A stretch of DNA of 64,000 bases from Corylus avellana (GCF_901000735.1 NC_081541.1:7805021-7869020); one strand, 5' to 3'. Positions 11,427-23,719 are shown, numbered from the stretch's first letter. The notes: generated from the letters alone by a model not told the origin. A program made the numbers and translations.

Positions 11427-11597
11427 TCACATTATCTTGTAAATATTACCTCTTAGATTAGTTATTCCTTGTAATTCAAATATAGCTTATCTCATTCAAA
11501 TGTATAGCTTATCTCCTGTAAAGTCTATTTATATTCATCTCAATGAAACAACACTGGTATCATTTAAACCAGTATTCAAATCAATATTCAAACTATT
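11354..11597 (+). repeat. Probable copia 3' LTR
   Basis: Begins TGTTAATAG right after the purine tract. The right end is not certain, as no 5' LTR is available for comparison; it is placed before the poly-T run near 11590. Confidence 0.45.
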
Positions 11598-13009
11598 TTT
11601 TTTTTCTTAACTTTTTAGCGTAAACATCTTAAATATTTTAAAAAGATAAGATGAGTTCTCTTCCTAATATAATAGTCATAGCTTCAATTATCGTAATTGT
11701 AAATTTTGATACAGATGTATGTGTGATATATATACATATAGACTCAATATTATATTGTTTAATATTCAAGAGGCAATTTATTTAATTAACTCAAATGATA
11801 AAAATCTTAACAATAATTAATTAAATATGATTAGTATTAATTTACGAGAAAAAAACAAAGAAAGATTAATTGAGCAACTTGTGAACAAGGTCAAGTTCGT
11901 TTAAAAAACAAATGAACTGAGCTTGAATAGATTATCTAGCTCGATGATAAACTCAAGCTTAGTTTATTAGGATTTATGCCTTAAAAGCCAGTTTATTTTA
12001 TATGACATTTTAGTTTATTAAATAATTTATTGGATTATTTCAAATAATAATAATAAAAACGACATATTACTGTTTATATGTGTGCACTAATTGATTTTTA
12101 TTTATCATATACATGTAAGTCCTCAAGTTATAATGAATATGATTTTAGGTATGTTAATAAGATTAAAACCTTAAATCTTGTAGCTTAACTATTGTTCATT
12201 GTCATTCCATTTAATAAAACTATAACATATCAATTATAATGATCTATCTTAATTGGTACGAATATAATATAATGAACGGACCATGTGAGTCGTTGTTCTA
12301 TCATAACAATAGTGGACTGCTTATAACATTAACTTTCAATCCTGAGAAGATCGTGAATTCAAATGTAAAGCGGATATTGTCACTTGAAACATTAAGAGTT
12401 AAGAGAAATAATGAAATTATTTTTTTAGGAAATATATATGATTTTTTTGGGAATATACTAGGTGCGAAGGCTGTTGGGTGTTAATTAGTGGATTACCATC
12501 TTAGGTAGATTTGACTTTTGAAGTTTAACCATAGTCCATTACTTGTTTTGTTCTATTTCCTTGTTTTAATGTATCACAAATGGTTGTCGAATCGGGTCAG
12601 TTCGATTTTTGAAGTTGATTGATTCGGTTTGGACGAGTAAATTCCCTTGAGGCCCTATAACAACATATTATGGATGAATAATACTAAAAGTTTCTCTTGT
12701 GTGAGTCTTATATCACTCTAAAATTGATGTGACTTTTAAAACCACCATTGGACTTGCAATTGATCATTATTAGATTTTGATCAAATTGTGATTTTAAAAG
12801 TCATCTCATTTTTTGAAAGACACAAAAATAACACAAAAAAAAACTGTTAAAAATGGTAAAGAAGTCTCTTTCATCTCCCATAGAAGTTCCTCCACCAAAA
12901 AAGAAAAGAAAAAGAGAGCATAATATTGTCAAAGCTGATGCAATTACCATATTTTTATCCTACAATTCACTTTTGGATGAACAAATGTGCAAGTTGTATG
13001 CATGAACAG
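11598..13009. repeat. Non-coding stretch with LTR-like and MITE-like remnants
   Basis: No gene recognised. From about 11958 to 12480 the sequence (GGATTTATGCCTTAAAAGCC and following) resembles plant copia LTR debris, but I cannot define its ends. From about 12670 to 12845 an imperfect palindrome (AAAATTGATGTGACTTTTAAAA facing its complement) looks like a MITE; relatives occur near 50795-50960 and 61345-61440. Confidence 0.35.
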
Positions 13010-13396
13010 AGTCCATGGAAAATGAGCAAAAAGGTTCATGGCACAAGGCACAACAAGAGTCCATGAAGTAGGGACAAAGGAGCGTGGCGCGAGGGAAAAC
13101 CCACATAGCCCACAAGAGATATTGGAGAGGGCCTATAAGATTGACAAATGGCTTTCGTTTGAGAGGCAGTATAGCAATATGGTGCTGGACTCACACATAA
13201 GAAGGAGATTGTTGAGTATATATGTGTGAGTATAAAAATGATAGTCTCACATTGAAAATATACAAGAAGTGTGAGTGGTTAATATAGCATTGTTGGACCT
13301 AAACCCATATGTTTAAGCTTTTGAGTTGTATGGTGTTTCAACATACTATATTATAGGCTCACTAAAATACTACAAACGGCATCAATCTCCCTAGCC
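13010..13396 (+). mobile_element. TRIM-4 fragment (interior plus 3' LTR)
   Basis: Interior with purine run AGAAGGAGAT ending at 13209, followed by a repeat starting TGTTGAGTATATATGTGTGAG at 13210. It matches the right part of the fuller element at 17632-18222. The 5' repeat is not seen. Confidence 0.5.
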
Positions 13397-13561
13397 GTTT
13401 TATTTTAAAAAATAAATTTAAAAGTGCTAAACTTCGATACCATATGGACTTCGTGTAGCAGCAAGGATCAATCAAACATATATAGAAAAATAAATTTATA
13501 TATGCATATTAGTGGTGTCTATTTTACTTAAAATTGCATATCTCCAAGATTTCTTTTTTCT

Positions 13562-13867
13562 CCTTTTTGGTTTAGTACTATAGTTTCAAATGAATTAGGA
13601 GCAGGGAACCCACAAGTGGCACGTTTGTTTGGAGGAAAAGGGAAGAAAAGTTGGGATTATTTAACAATCATTGTAATAGTCAATCACAACCACAACATCT
13701 TAAGATGGTTAAATGCTCTAAGATTTTGTGTGAGTTTTAGTGATGGTCTGCCTTTTAAGGGGGTTGTTTCTATTGGGTTTCTTGATATTGCAGGCTACCA
13801 AGGCAAGGGAGAGGATAGAGAAAAGGGAACGTTGGTGAGCCAAATTTTCTTACTATTAGAGTTATAA
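13562..13867 (+). pseudogene. Collapsed MATE remnant (exon 5 start joined to exon 7)
   Basis: The plus strand reads [15 protein letters not shown] near 13587-13630, the start of the [11 protein letters not shown] exon. It then jumps at about 13630 into sequence matching the reverse complement of MATE-B intron 6 (around 20320-20390), and near 13794 has ATKARER, the start of the MATE-B type last exon. Most of exon 5 and all of exon 6 are gone. It lies inverted relative to MATE-A and MATE-B. Confidence 0.7.
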
Positions 13868-14984
13868 GGGGAAACATTGCTTGTATGGATGAGCTTCCTA
13901 GCTTTTCCCCCATATTTGTCCCTTTTATATATATTTTTGTTGAGCTTCTTAGATTTTCTAATGTTGGTGTTTGTTTGGATTTGAGATTTGTATGTGGATT
14001 TCCTAATGTTGGTGTTTGTTTGGATTTGGCTTTTATGTAATGTTTTTTACGGTTTGTTTGTGCTAGGCCTCTTTTCATTTGTATTTGGATTAGTGGATTC
14101 GGCCGTGTATATGTGTGAACATTATGTTGGGTTTATCTTGTTCACATTATGTGATCACCGTTTTGGGCCAAGCCTATTCTGAAACATTTCCTGGTCCAAA
14201 ACACAAGAAGTTCTTTTTGCTTTTTGAGAACACTTTAATCCAAAACTATTTAAAATAAGCCCAAAAAATAGGCATAAAGAAGGCCCAAAACACCTTCAAA
14301 AAGTCATATATAAAAATCGGTTATAAAACCACCGGTTATTGGTTTGAATAATCGCTAAATATCGGTTATAAAAATAACTGCTAATCGCCGCTTAATAAAA
14401 TTCAATAATTGCCTAAGACAGTTGTAGTTAGAGCTAATAACCGCTAACCGTAACCGCTTGTACAACCCTAGCAATAACATACAAAAATAATGTTTAGATT
14501 CTAAATAAAAGTAGCTAGGAATTTGCATAGCCATATGGGCAAAATGTTCCTTGCCAAAAACATGTAAAGGAACTCTGCATTAAACCTGCACTGGGCAAGG
14601 GCAAGGTTCTTATTTCTATATTCTTCTTCCTATGAGCTCATCAACTAATCTATTTCTATATTTATCTTGAGTTCATTGCTCTGTAGCTTGGCCAAACCAA
14701 ATCAGTCTGGTGTTTTAGTTATGTGCCTCGCATGTTCAAGAAAAATTTAAACTCAAATATTTCATGCTTAAGATGGTCAATGAAGTCAAATATGTTGCCA
14801 ATTTGTGAAGCAAATGCTTAATAAATGAGTCCTCATGTGATTGATGATAGAAGATCTATGTAGAACGTTGAATGCATATAGCAGAAGTGTAGGCAAAAAT
14901 CTCCTAGTTTTCGTTAGTTTGAGCAATATTTTTCCGCTCACAGCAGTGGAATAAGATGATTTAATTTAGCTCATCAAAATTCAG
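13868..14984. repeat. Inverted copy of MATE-B downstream DNA plus inserted AT-rich DNA
   Basis: Parts match the reverse complement of MATE-B 3' flank: 13868-13920 against about 20100-20160, 14560-14660 against about 19930-20010, and 14740-14830 against about 19780-19900. Between them, about 13930-14550 is unrelated. It includes 14310-14472, rich in CGGTTA/TAACCG and ending ACAACCCTAG, which looks like a truncated hAT-type MITE. No gene seen. Confidence 0.6.
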
Positions 14985-16337
14985 TCACTTTAATCCATTT
15001 TCTACTGAAGATCTTCCCTCAAATATCCTCTCCCTTGCTTTACTTGCCTGCAACATCAAGATGACCCAGTAAATACAACCCATTTCAATGGCATGTTCAC
15101 CAAATACAACCCATTTCAATGGGAGTTCTTCCTATATAGTAGCTGAAGCTTTTGGAAAATGAAAAAAAAAAAAAAAAACGAAAAAGAAAAGAGGAGGATA
15201 TATAGACCTGTTTTCCCCAGTCTGTACAACTTGTTATGATAGAGAGCAGAGCTGCTTGCACAAAAGAACCAATTAGTATTCCAATCCAAAGGCCCTTCCT
15301 CTCAACTGTACCCAAAAACCCAATATGGCACCAGCTGGAAGTCCACGTAGATAGTATGATCCGAGGTTGACATAAGCACCTAAGTCCTGCAACCCACATC
15401 CCCTAGCAATACCTGATTTATAGAAACAGAAGATTCAGTTACCCAAGAATCCAAGCCTTGAAATGTAATTTTGTTTTGACCGTCAAAATCACCATTTACC
15501 TCAAAAGTTGATAAGAAATTGTAGACCAATTGGGAAAAAAAAAATGCATTAACCTGAAAGGACTCCATGTAAGTTGTCCAGAATAACCGACAGACATACC
15601 AGAGGAGCCAAGCTTGTGACATACTCTACTACTTCCTTCTCATTGCTGAAAATGTAACCAAAAACATGGCGGCTGGCAAAAAGGGCTGAGCTGATTATGA
15701 GTGCCCCTGTGACTGTAATAAGCATAACTACAGTGACAGCCAAACGTGCGGCTTGTGGGTTCCCAGCTCCTAACTCATTTGAAACTCTAGTGCTACAATT
15801 CCCACCAGAAACAGAGCATTTTTTCACACAATTTAAGTAGAATTGCATGCATATAATCAGCTCTGTATCAATATTGTGTGCTTTGGTGCAAACCTTGCTG
15901 CAGCGCCAAGTCCATCTGGTATCATGTAGAGAGTTGAGAGTGTTGCCAAACTGTTCAGAAAAGTGGAAATTTAGTTCAATCCATTTGATGAATTGATCTC
16001 ATTAGTCTGTGAAGTTTTTTTTTAGTGCAGATGGAGATAGAACTAAATTTCAAATAACAGTTTCCAACGAATCACTTAAAAGTGTTCTAAATCTGAAAAC
16101 TTAGAGAAATTTGATGTACCACACGGACAGTACTGAAGTTTCAAGCGCCGGATTTGGTAATAGCCCCGACAGCAAGGTAAGCAGCTCGAATGACCACCAT
16201 TCAAGGCTATGAATGACCAACATGAGAAACATAGGAGTTAAAACAAAAAACAAAAACAAAAAACAAGGAAACTCCACTTACATTCCTACAATGTTTCAAT
16301 CACTTTTACAATTGTATTCTTAAAGTATGTTTGGGAT

Positions 16338-16436
16338 TGTGTTTGATAAATAGAGCTTTTAAATTAAAAAATGTTTTTTCGTAAAAGCTTCATTTTTAAG
16401 CTTATGCCAAAAGTGTATTTTAGCCTTTTTTTTTTT
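16338..16436. mobile_element. MITE fragment in MATE-A intron, cut by the assembly gap
   Basis: GTTTGGGATTGTGTTT followed by AGAGCTTTTAA and AAAAGCTTCATTTTTAAGCTT resembles one half of the Tourist-like MITE at 36338-36562. It runs into the N gap, so the other end is not visible. Confidence 0.4.
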
Positions 16437-16536
16437 NNNNNNNNNNNNNNNNNNNNNNNNNNNNNNNNNNNNNNNNNNNNNNNNNNNNNNNNNNNNNNNN
16501 NNNNNNNNNNNNNNNNNNNNNNNNNNNNNNNNNNNN
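16437..16536. other. Assembly gap of 100 N
   Basis: Exactly 100 undetermined bases, a typical placeholder, within intron 2 of MATE-A (between exons 16658-17202 and 16120-16206). True size is unknown. Open frames that span it are artefacts. Confidence 0.99.
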
Positions 16537-17631
16537 TACAAATTTTTTTAAGATTAAAATACGACTGCAAAAAAGGATATAAGATAAGGGGTAAGTGAAG
16601 TTTAAGAAGAAAAAAAAAAGTTCTTCTATATTATAAAAGAGAAGGAGAAATAATTACCAAATCATTACAGCAGAAGGGATAGCAAAACGGAAGAACTCTC
16701 CAATTCCTTGGAACATCTCCATAGAAATGGGGGCCCTGGTTTTTGCACAGGCACTATTGTACTTCATGTATAATCCGAGCAAAATGACATTCAACCAATA
16801 AGACATGCCAATAGCCAAAGCTCCTCCAAGATGTTTTAGTGTAGACTTGAACACTAAAACCCAGCAGAAAGGTATATGGAAACAGAGGGTGACACAAGAG
16901 CTTACAAGCATGGGGGTGATTAAACTCTGCGTCTGGAAATATCGGACCAGAGATTGAAGAGTTGCGTAGGCAAAGAGTGCAGGAATGAGGCACACTATGA
17001 ATTTACCTGCTTCATGTGAAATTACAGGGTCTTGGCCCATGAAAACGAGCAGCTTTCCCATGCAGATCCACAGAAGAGACAGTGGGAGACAGACCAATAA
17101 TAGACAGAAAATACAAGTGTATGTTTGATTTCCTAGTTTTTGATATTGCTTAGCTCCATAAGCTTGCCCACATATGGTTTCCAGTGCGCTTGACATTCCA
17201 AACTGTTTGGCATGTGAAAGTCATTGATCAGTTTGTTATCAATATGGATTACCCAATATTCTTTCCTTATTGTATGCATCTTTTTGGAATATGATTTGAT
17301 TTAACATGGTATATTGGAGTATACACATGTGATCAGTGTAAACAGATTGAGAGGGTGTTTGTTAAATACCCTCCTACCCCCAAATTCTATTTATCTCTTT
17401 TTTAAAAAAAAAAAAATCAATATCAAAACATTCTCATTTTTTATATCGTATTATTTGTTTTTTATATCACATCGTTTACTTTTTACTACTATTCAAATAA
17501 AAAAATCACTACAAAACAAAACTTTTTCCACTTTTCAATACTATTTTTTTACTTTTCTATACTAATTATTACACTCATTTTTTTTTCTCACCAAACATTA
17601 CTTGGGATGGCATGTTGTTTAACAAACAACC

Positions 17632-18222
17632 CCGGAGTCTCATATTGAAAATACCTTACAAATGTGAGTGGTAAATATAATATAGTTAGGTACAAACTCA
17701 TAGGCTTAAATTTTTGGGTTCGATGGTGTCTCAACAATCAAATGCTATATTATGATCTTAGTAAAAACTTTCGAACGGTGTTAATCTCCTTAACAAGTGG
17801 TATCAAAGTCAATAGTGGTATGCAATATAGTGGAGGGACGTAGGCATGGACAGGGTTCCCTAGAATAAGGGGTAAAGGTTCATTGCACAAGAGCAAACGA
17901 GTCCCTAGAATAGAAAAAAATGTGCAAGGTGCAGGAATCAATGATGATCTCTAGAGTAAGGAACAAAGGTTCATGGCACAAGTCCCTGGAGTAGGATTAA
18001 AAGCTTATGTTTAAAGAGAAGTGTAAAAATGTGGTGATAGTTCATCCGTGAGTAGGAGATTGTTGAATATATAAATGTGAGTATAAAAAGATTGGGTCTT
18101 ACATTGAAAACGTTGCAAGTGTGAATGATTAATATAGTATAATTATGTCAAAATGAGTGGTATCCAAATAATATACTATATTGAGTGGTACACTTTTTAC
18201 TACAATCTCCTTTGCAAGTTAA
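17632..18222 (+). mobile_element. TRIM-4 element in MATE-A intron 1
   Basis: The left repeat (17632-17795, 5' end worn) ends TTAACA. Two bases later, at 17798, comes TGGTATCAAAGTC, a good match to an initiator-Met tRNA primer-binding site. The interior has no coding capacity and ends in AGTAGGAGAT, a purine tract, right before a second repeat starting TGTTGAATATATAAATGTGAG at 18061 and ending near 18222. This is the classic TRIM layout. A partial relative is at 13010-13396. Confidence 0.65.
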
Positions 18223-18785
18223 CGAGGCAATCAATAATTAGTAAAATAATTATGAGTGTATGGTTAAAAAATTAAAAAACCGTCACATTAATTGTAAAAG
18301 ACCGATGTAAAATGTATTTGAATCTCTAGCAATTTGCTATCCGAATTGATGGGATTTCTCCATCCAAATAAAACCCCAAACCTACCCATTTCTGGATTTC
18401 ACGCCCACCTTTGTACTGTTTGCTATTCCCCAAAAGGGTATAAACATGGCAGAGAAAAAGACATGGAGAATGAGATAAAAAGAAAAAAAAAAAAAAAAAA
18501 AAAAAAAAGGAAATATGGAAAAGAAAAAGCACTTACAACAGGGCTGAAGCCGGAGACAGAAGCAAGGGAGATGGCAATAGCAGTGCTAGAGAGAGAGTGC
18601 TCCCCAAGATGACCAACCATCATAATGGAAATAATCTGCAGAAAGTATTGTGATAAATTCACAACCACCATCGGTCCAGCCAAGTAACCCGCCCTTTTGG
18701 CCTCTTGAGCAAAAGCAGCCCATGTTAGGCTTAAACAGCCCTCTGCCTTCTCTCGTCTCTCTTTCAGTAGCAAGCTCTTGCCCAT

Positions 18786-20168
18786 GTTTTCTCTGTTGCT
18801 CTCCCTCACAGCCACCGCAGTCACAGTCACAGTCACAGCCACAGCTTCAAAGTGGGGAAACAATGAAGAGGAAGAGACGTGAAAAAGAATGAAGAGGAAG
18901 AGACGTGTAAAAGAGTTCTGGGCCTTTTTTGGCATTTCCTACGTGAGATGTATGTGACTGTACATGTTTGTTTGTTTCATTGCTGTATATATATTTTTTT
19001 TCTAGAGATTTAGTTTTTTATTACTATTATTGAAAATTTTGAAACCCCCACGTCTTTTTCGGCTATGACCCTGTTTGGGAAGTTAAGAGAATGAGACAGA
19101 TTCTCCTAGGAAAATGACCTTTTCTTTTTCAATATATATATAGAAATATTAATTTTATGTATTTTTTTGGATTTATTGGCACTTAGTGAATTATTAATGT
19201 GCTAGATCCAAGTGAAGTGACATTTTAGTCGTGGCCACCAACCAACAAGATGATTATAAAAATACCTTGGAGAGTTACAATTTTGAAGATATACTTACAT
19301 CCCATCACGAATGTTCTCTTGGTTGATTGATTGAATGACGTAAACGTAAGAAAGAAGCAACTTTCTTCCAAGATTGATTGAATGCTGTTAATGTTATTTT
19401 CTTCTTCATTCGGAGGAAAAAAAAAATGGACCTTTTCTTTGATCACCAAAAAAACAAAAAGAAAACAATTTTGTATGCCCACTATAATACAAGCCTATAT
19501 ATCAAGGGGTCGTAATTGAGCGGCCTAAATTTAAAGAATCGCAAGCCCTACAATGCTATAGAATTGCTAGGGATCTTAATCCAAGTCTGTAGATTCATCG
19601 GTTGACAATTTTTTCAATTGCAAAAAAATTATCATATTCTTGATCTCTCTCCTTGCAGACTCACCAAAACCATTTTCTGGTTATTTTGGTGAGACAATGA
19701 TTTGATTCATTAACTTCAGCAACAACTGGAAACTCAAAGCCAAACTTCAAATCTTTTTGAAAGAAGTCTCAAATGTGCAGTCAATTACATGAGGACTAAT
19801 CTATTAGCATTTGCTTCACAAATTGGCAACAAAGTTGATTTCATTGACCATCTTAAGCATGAATTTGAGTTCAAAAATTTCTTGAACATGGAGGCACATA
19901 ACTAAAACAACAGAGATGAACACAAGATAAATATAGAAACAGATTAGTTGTTGAGCTCATTGGAAGAAGAACATGGACATAAGAACTTTTCCCTTGCCCA
20001 GTGCAGGTTTTGTACCCCTGGGCTTCTCTGTCTGCTTGCTTTGAAGAAAGGCTGGTTGTCTTCACCATGAAGTCCCCAAAGGATAAAAGAGACAAAGATG
20101 GGGGAAAAGCTTGGGAAGCTCATCCATACAAGCAATGTTTCTCCTTACAACTCTAATAGAAAGAGAAT
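18786..20168. other. Intergenic region between MATE-A start and MATE-B end
   Basis: No gene seen. Near 19205-19290 a segment (TTTTAGTCGTGGCCACC and following) recurs at 28865-28935 upstream of MATE-C. The part from about 19780 to 20010 is the source or sister of the inverted segment at 14560-14830. MATE-A's own promoter should lie just above 18785; no clear TATA box stands out. Confidence 0.5.
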
Positions 20169-23100
20169 TTAGCTCAACAAAGTTCTCTGCTCACTATCAT
20201 TATTATCTTTTGGAAGTTTCCCCTCAAATATCCTCTCCCTTGCCTTGCTAGCCTGCAATATCAAGAAACCCAATAGAAACAACCCAATATTAAAGCATTT
20301 AACCATCTAAGATGTTATAGTTGTGATTGATTATTATAATGATTGTCAAATAATCCCAACTTTTCTTCTCTTTTAACCCAAACATCTTGGCAACCAAGCA
20401 GAGCAAATGGAAATCTTGGGCTAGACTAAGATCAAAAGCATCAAGAGATAAGAGTGCAGGAGAGACCTGTTTTTCCCAGTTTGTGCAACTTGTTATAATA
20501 CAGAGCAGTATTGTCTGAACAGAAGCACCAATTTGTATTCCAATCCAAAGCCCCCTTCCTCTTAACTGTGTCCTGAAACCCAAGGCTGCAGCAACTGGAA
20601 TCCCACAAAGATAGAAAGCCCCAAGGTTGACATAGGCCCCTATATGCTGCCACCCACATCCTCTAGCAATACCTGAGATAACGCACACTAGATAGTGTTA
20701 AAATAATGATTAAATAATTAAATTTATCTCTTTCTATAAACTTAAGTTTTTAGAATAACTGGTGATTTAACAGATAGAACCGTGCAGAAGCTTATATTCT
20801 TAATAGACATCAATCATTGACAAAAATGAGAGATTTTCAACCTGAGAGCACCCCTTGTATACTGTCCAGTATAATTGACAGAGAAACCAGAGGAGCCATG
20901 GTTGTGACATAGTCCACAACTTCCTTCTCATTGCTAAAAGTGTAACCAAATACACGGCGGCTGGCAAGAATGCTTGAGCTTACTATACTTGTCTCTGCCA
21001 CTGCAAGAAACAACACAGCAAAGACAGCTATACGAGCACCCTGAGGGTTCCCTGCTCCTAACTCATTTGAAACTCTAGTACTAAACCAAAAAGGAGAAAA
21101 AAAAAAAAAAAATCTTAGAGACATGCAATTTTAAGTACAATAGACACAACTAATATGCATATATAAATTTATTTTTCTATATATTTTTGGTTCATCAAAC
21201 CTTGCTGCTGCACCAAGTCCATATGGTATTGCATAGAGTGTTGAGATGGTTGAGAGACTGTCCAGAGAAGTTGACAATAAGGGTCATCAGATTCTTTTGA
21301 GGAATGTATATTCTTAGTGCAGAAAGATCAGAAAGAAAATTTTGGAAGATCAAAAGTTTCCTTTATCTGAAATATTTCAAGAAAACTTACCATACAGAAA
21401 GAACTGAAGTTTCAAGCTCTGGATTTGGTAATAGCCCAGAAAACAATATAAGAAGCTCAAAAGACCACCACGCAAGGCTGCAAAATCAAAATGAATAGAC
21501 ACATCAAAGAAGAATAACATAATAAAGCAGAACATACAAACCCTTTCCTTACAACTGGGTAAAATGTAGACAATTACCAAGTCATTACAGCAGAAGGGAT
21601 AGCAAACCGAAAAAACTCCCTAATTCCTTGGAAAATCTCCATAGAAATTGGCGCGCGAGTTTTCGCGCAGGCAGAAGAGTACTTCATGTATAATCCTAGG
21701 CAAATCACATTTAACCAATATGAAATACTAATAGCTAATGCTGCTCCATGGTTTCCCAGTCCAGATTTGAATACTAAAACCCAACATAGAGGTATGTGAA
21801 GACAAAGAGTGGCACAAGAGCTTATCAGCATTGGCAGGATCAGACTTTGTGTCTGGAAGTATCTAACAAGTGGTTGAAGAGTGGCATATGCAAAGAGTGC
21901 AGGAACAAGCCAAATGGTGAATTTACCAGCTTCACGTGAAATTATAGGGTCTTGGCCTATCAAAACTAGTAACTTTCCCATGTATATCCATATCAAAGAC
22001 ACAGGAATACAGACTAAGATGAGAGAAAATATAGCAGTGTAAGCTTGAACTCCAAGCTTTCGATATTGTTGAGCTCCATAAGCTTGCCCACATAGAGTTT
22101 CCAGCGCACTTGCCATTCCCAACTGTTCGAGACATACAAAATACCAAAATTCAATTTCAGTTCTTCTTTAGAACATTTGACTCACAATCATGCAATCTAT
22201 TTCTTTTTAGATGCATGACTTCACCCATATCTTCTAAAACTCTGATTTAATGCAACCAAGATATGTCAGTAACAATTGATGGTCACACTGTTATTGTTAA
22301 TTTCATCCTTACCCCCATGTAAATGTCATTGAAAAGCTAATCATTCAAAATTTGACCACCACCCATATATCGCATATTACTTCCTAGGAGTTGATGAGAA
22401 GTACTTTCAATGACAAATTTACAAACCTTTATCTCTTCTTCAAAAGAATATTAAGAAAAAGCAGGCCTTTGAATGTACAAACATGGAAAGGCATTAACTT
22501 CAGAGGCTGTGGACCTGTGGTAACAAAAATTATAGCTTTTGTGGGGACAATGATAGCTGACCAAGGAAGCAAATCATCACCAGATGTCGGAGTTAAATTA
22601 CCACTTATCTCAAAAACTTCAGCTAATAAGAAATAGAACTACTAATGTCTCCTTGTGAAGCTACTCTGATATCAAAATCAATCATATTGACACCTGCATA
22701 AGGAGTACGAGCCACAAATGGACCATTTTCCTATAGTAATTGCTCGAGAAATGTGTAAGGAGCACATTATAATTATAAAATCTGGTAAGCTTGTTGGTGC
22801 CTTCACTTCATGTTTAAGGTTTTCATGTGTTTTTAATTATGGAGCACTCTGTGGTGCCTTATAATAACTCCTACTTTTGTAAACAGTTTTCTTGTTAGAC
22901 AATTGAAATATATATTAGGATAAGGTTTTGTCTCGGTTTGAGTGAAATGGAGAGAAATCATATCATTTCACAGATTTAATAGTATATATGTTTGTTGTCG
23001 CATGATGAATATATTGTCGGACGTCATTTAAAAGTTTACAGTTACATACAACAAAACAAAATTGTTAACCCAACTTATTAACTAATTCCATATGCCCCAA

Positions 23101-23622
23101 ATAAACTCCACCGCCAATTCTAAATTGCCAGAACATTTTTGTTCATTCCTCTAGATTACCAGTATTTACCACAGTAATTTGATGAAGTTTGCTCAAAGAC
23201 AGATTGGTGATCATCCAAGAAGAAAATAGTAGTGTTATTGTAAAAACAGGTTACAAACATGTTATGAAACTGAGACAACTGTAAAAGGCTACAAAAACGG
23301 TATATAAAAAAAAAAAAAGTGGATCATATATATGACGACCAAGACTTACAAGAAAACTGAAGCCGGTGACCCCAGAAAGAGAGATGGCAATAGCAGTGCT
23401 AGAGAGAGCAAGTTCACCGAGATGACCCACCATCATGATTGAAATGACCTGCAACATGTACTGTGATAGAATCACTGTTACCATCGGACCTGCCAAGACG
23501 CCTAACCTCTTCAGCTCCACCGTAAAAACACCCCATGTTAGAGATATTGGAGTTTCTGCCTTTTTATCTTCTCTTCCTTTTGGCAACAAAGTTTCTTCCA
23601 TGTCTTTCTTTGTGTCTGTCAT
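20169..23622 (-). CDS. MATE-B: MATE/DETOXIFICATION efflux transporter (intact)
   Basis: Plant MATE exporter, likely in the plasma or vacuolar membrane, moving flavonoid, alkaloid or xenobiotic cations against H+; the substrate cannot be told. Exons (minus): 23350-23622, 21578-22122, 21391-21477, 21201-21257, 20842-21080, 20467-20672 and 20169-20252. They sum to 1491 nt, giving 496 aa with every junction in phase. Start chosen at [13 protein letters not shown]; an inner ATG (MEETLL) is possible. Landmarks: [10 protein letters not shown] and [13 protein letters not shown] in exon 1, [15 protein letters not shown] in exon 2, [13 protein letters not shown] in exon 3, [12 protein letters not shown] in exon 5, ARGCGWQ in exon 6. 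Closest relative in the window is MATE-A, in the same orientation 1.4 kb downstream, so the two are tandem duplicates. Similar to the DTX14/16-like group, by recall. Confidence 0.9.
20696..20772 (+). mobile_element. Solo TRIM-2 repeat in MATE-B intron 5
   Basis: TGTTAAAATAATGATTAAAT at the left and GATTTAACA at the right, matching the TRIM-2 repeats in AKR intron 1. About 77 bp, with no second repeat nearby. Confidence 0.5.
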
Positions 23623-23716
23623 GGAAGCTCTAGTACTCTTAGCCGCCTCACTCGCTGAAATTTGGAATTTCAGAGAGAAAGGAGAAGAGCTTAATTTGGT
23701 CTTTTGCCATTTTATG

Positions 23717-23719
<3 letters not shown>

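Larger units (their letters stand above)
7505..11597 (+). mobile_element. Ty1/copia retrotransposon, 5'-truncated and decayed
   Basis: Domain order is copia-like (integrase before RT). Gag zinc knuckle CQICGKISHQALDC near 7665-7706; protease motif WYLDSGA near 7806; GAG-pre-integrase HSRLGHP near 8262; integrase core near 8430-8790 (IDDHSR, NNGGEY, QNGISEQKH); RT near 9916-10440 with KARLVAKGF, QLDISNAFLHG and YVDDM; RNase H from about 10860 with DSDWAG and KSSTEAEYR. A purine run GAGGGGG at 11346-11352 precedes TGTTAATAG at 11354, the likely 3' LTR start. No 5' LTR or N-terminal gag: the element abuts block R at about 7504. Breaks: in-frame stops at about 7580, 8114, 8702, 8767, 9874 and 10519, and frameshifts near 8990, 10420 and 10920. 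Confidence 0.9.
14985..18785 (-). pseudogene. MATE-A: MATE/DETOXIFICATION transporter with one-base frameshift
   Basis: Proton- or sodium-coupled multidrug/metabolite exporter family, about 12 membrane helices. Exons (minus): 18537-18785 (start MGKSLLL), 16658-17202 (ALETICGQAYGAKQY), 16120-16206 ([13 protein letters not shown]), 15894-15950, 15554-15792 ([11 protein letters not shown]), 15208-15412 and 14985-15047. All exon lengths match MATE-B except the sixth, 205 nt against 206. At about 15291-15296 MATE-B has one more base in a G-rich run, so MATE-A shifts frame before GLWIGILIG and meets an early stop. Otherwise it would give about 481 aa. The last helix and tail would be lost. The frameshift is either real decay or an assembly base error; a 100-N gap lies in intron 2. 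Intron 1 holds a TRIM. Confidence 0.8.

Noticed and set aside
16359..16598. Open frames spanning the N gap at 16437-16536
   Set aside because: Made of undetermined bases; no evidence of coding.
17798..17810. tRNA-like sequence TGGTATCAAAGTC
   Set aside because: Not a tRNA gene; it is the complement of a tRNA 3' end and fits a primer-binding site of a TRIM. No tRNA or rRNA gene was found in the window.
18786..18935. N-terminal extension of MATE-A from an ATG at 18935
   Set aside because: The extra 50 residues are low-complexity (VAVTVTVTAVAV) and unlike MATE N-termini; MGKSLLL at 18785 matches the family pattern.
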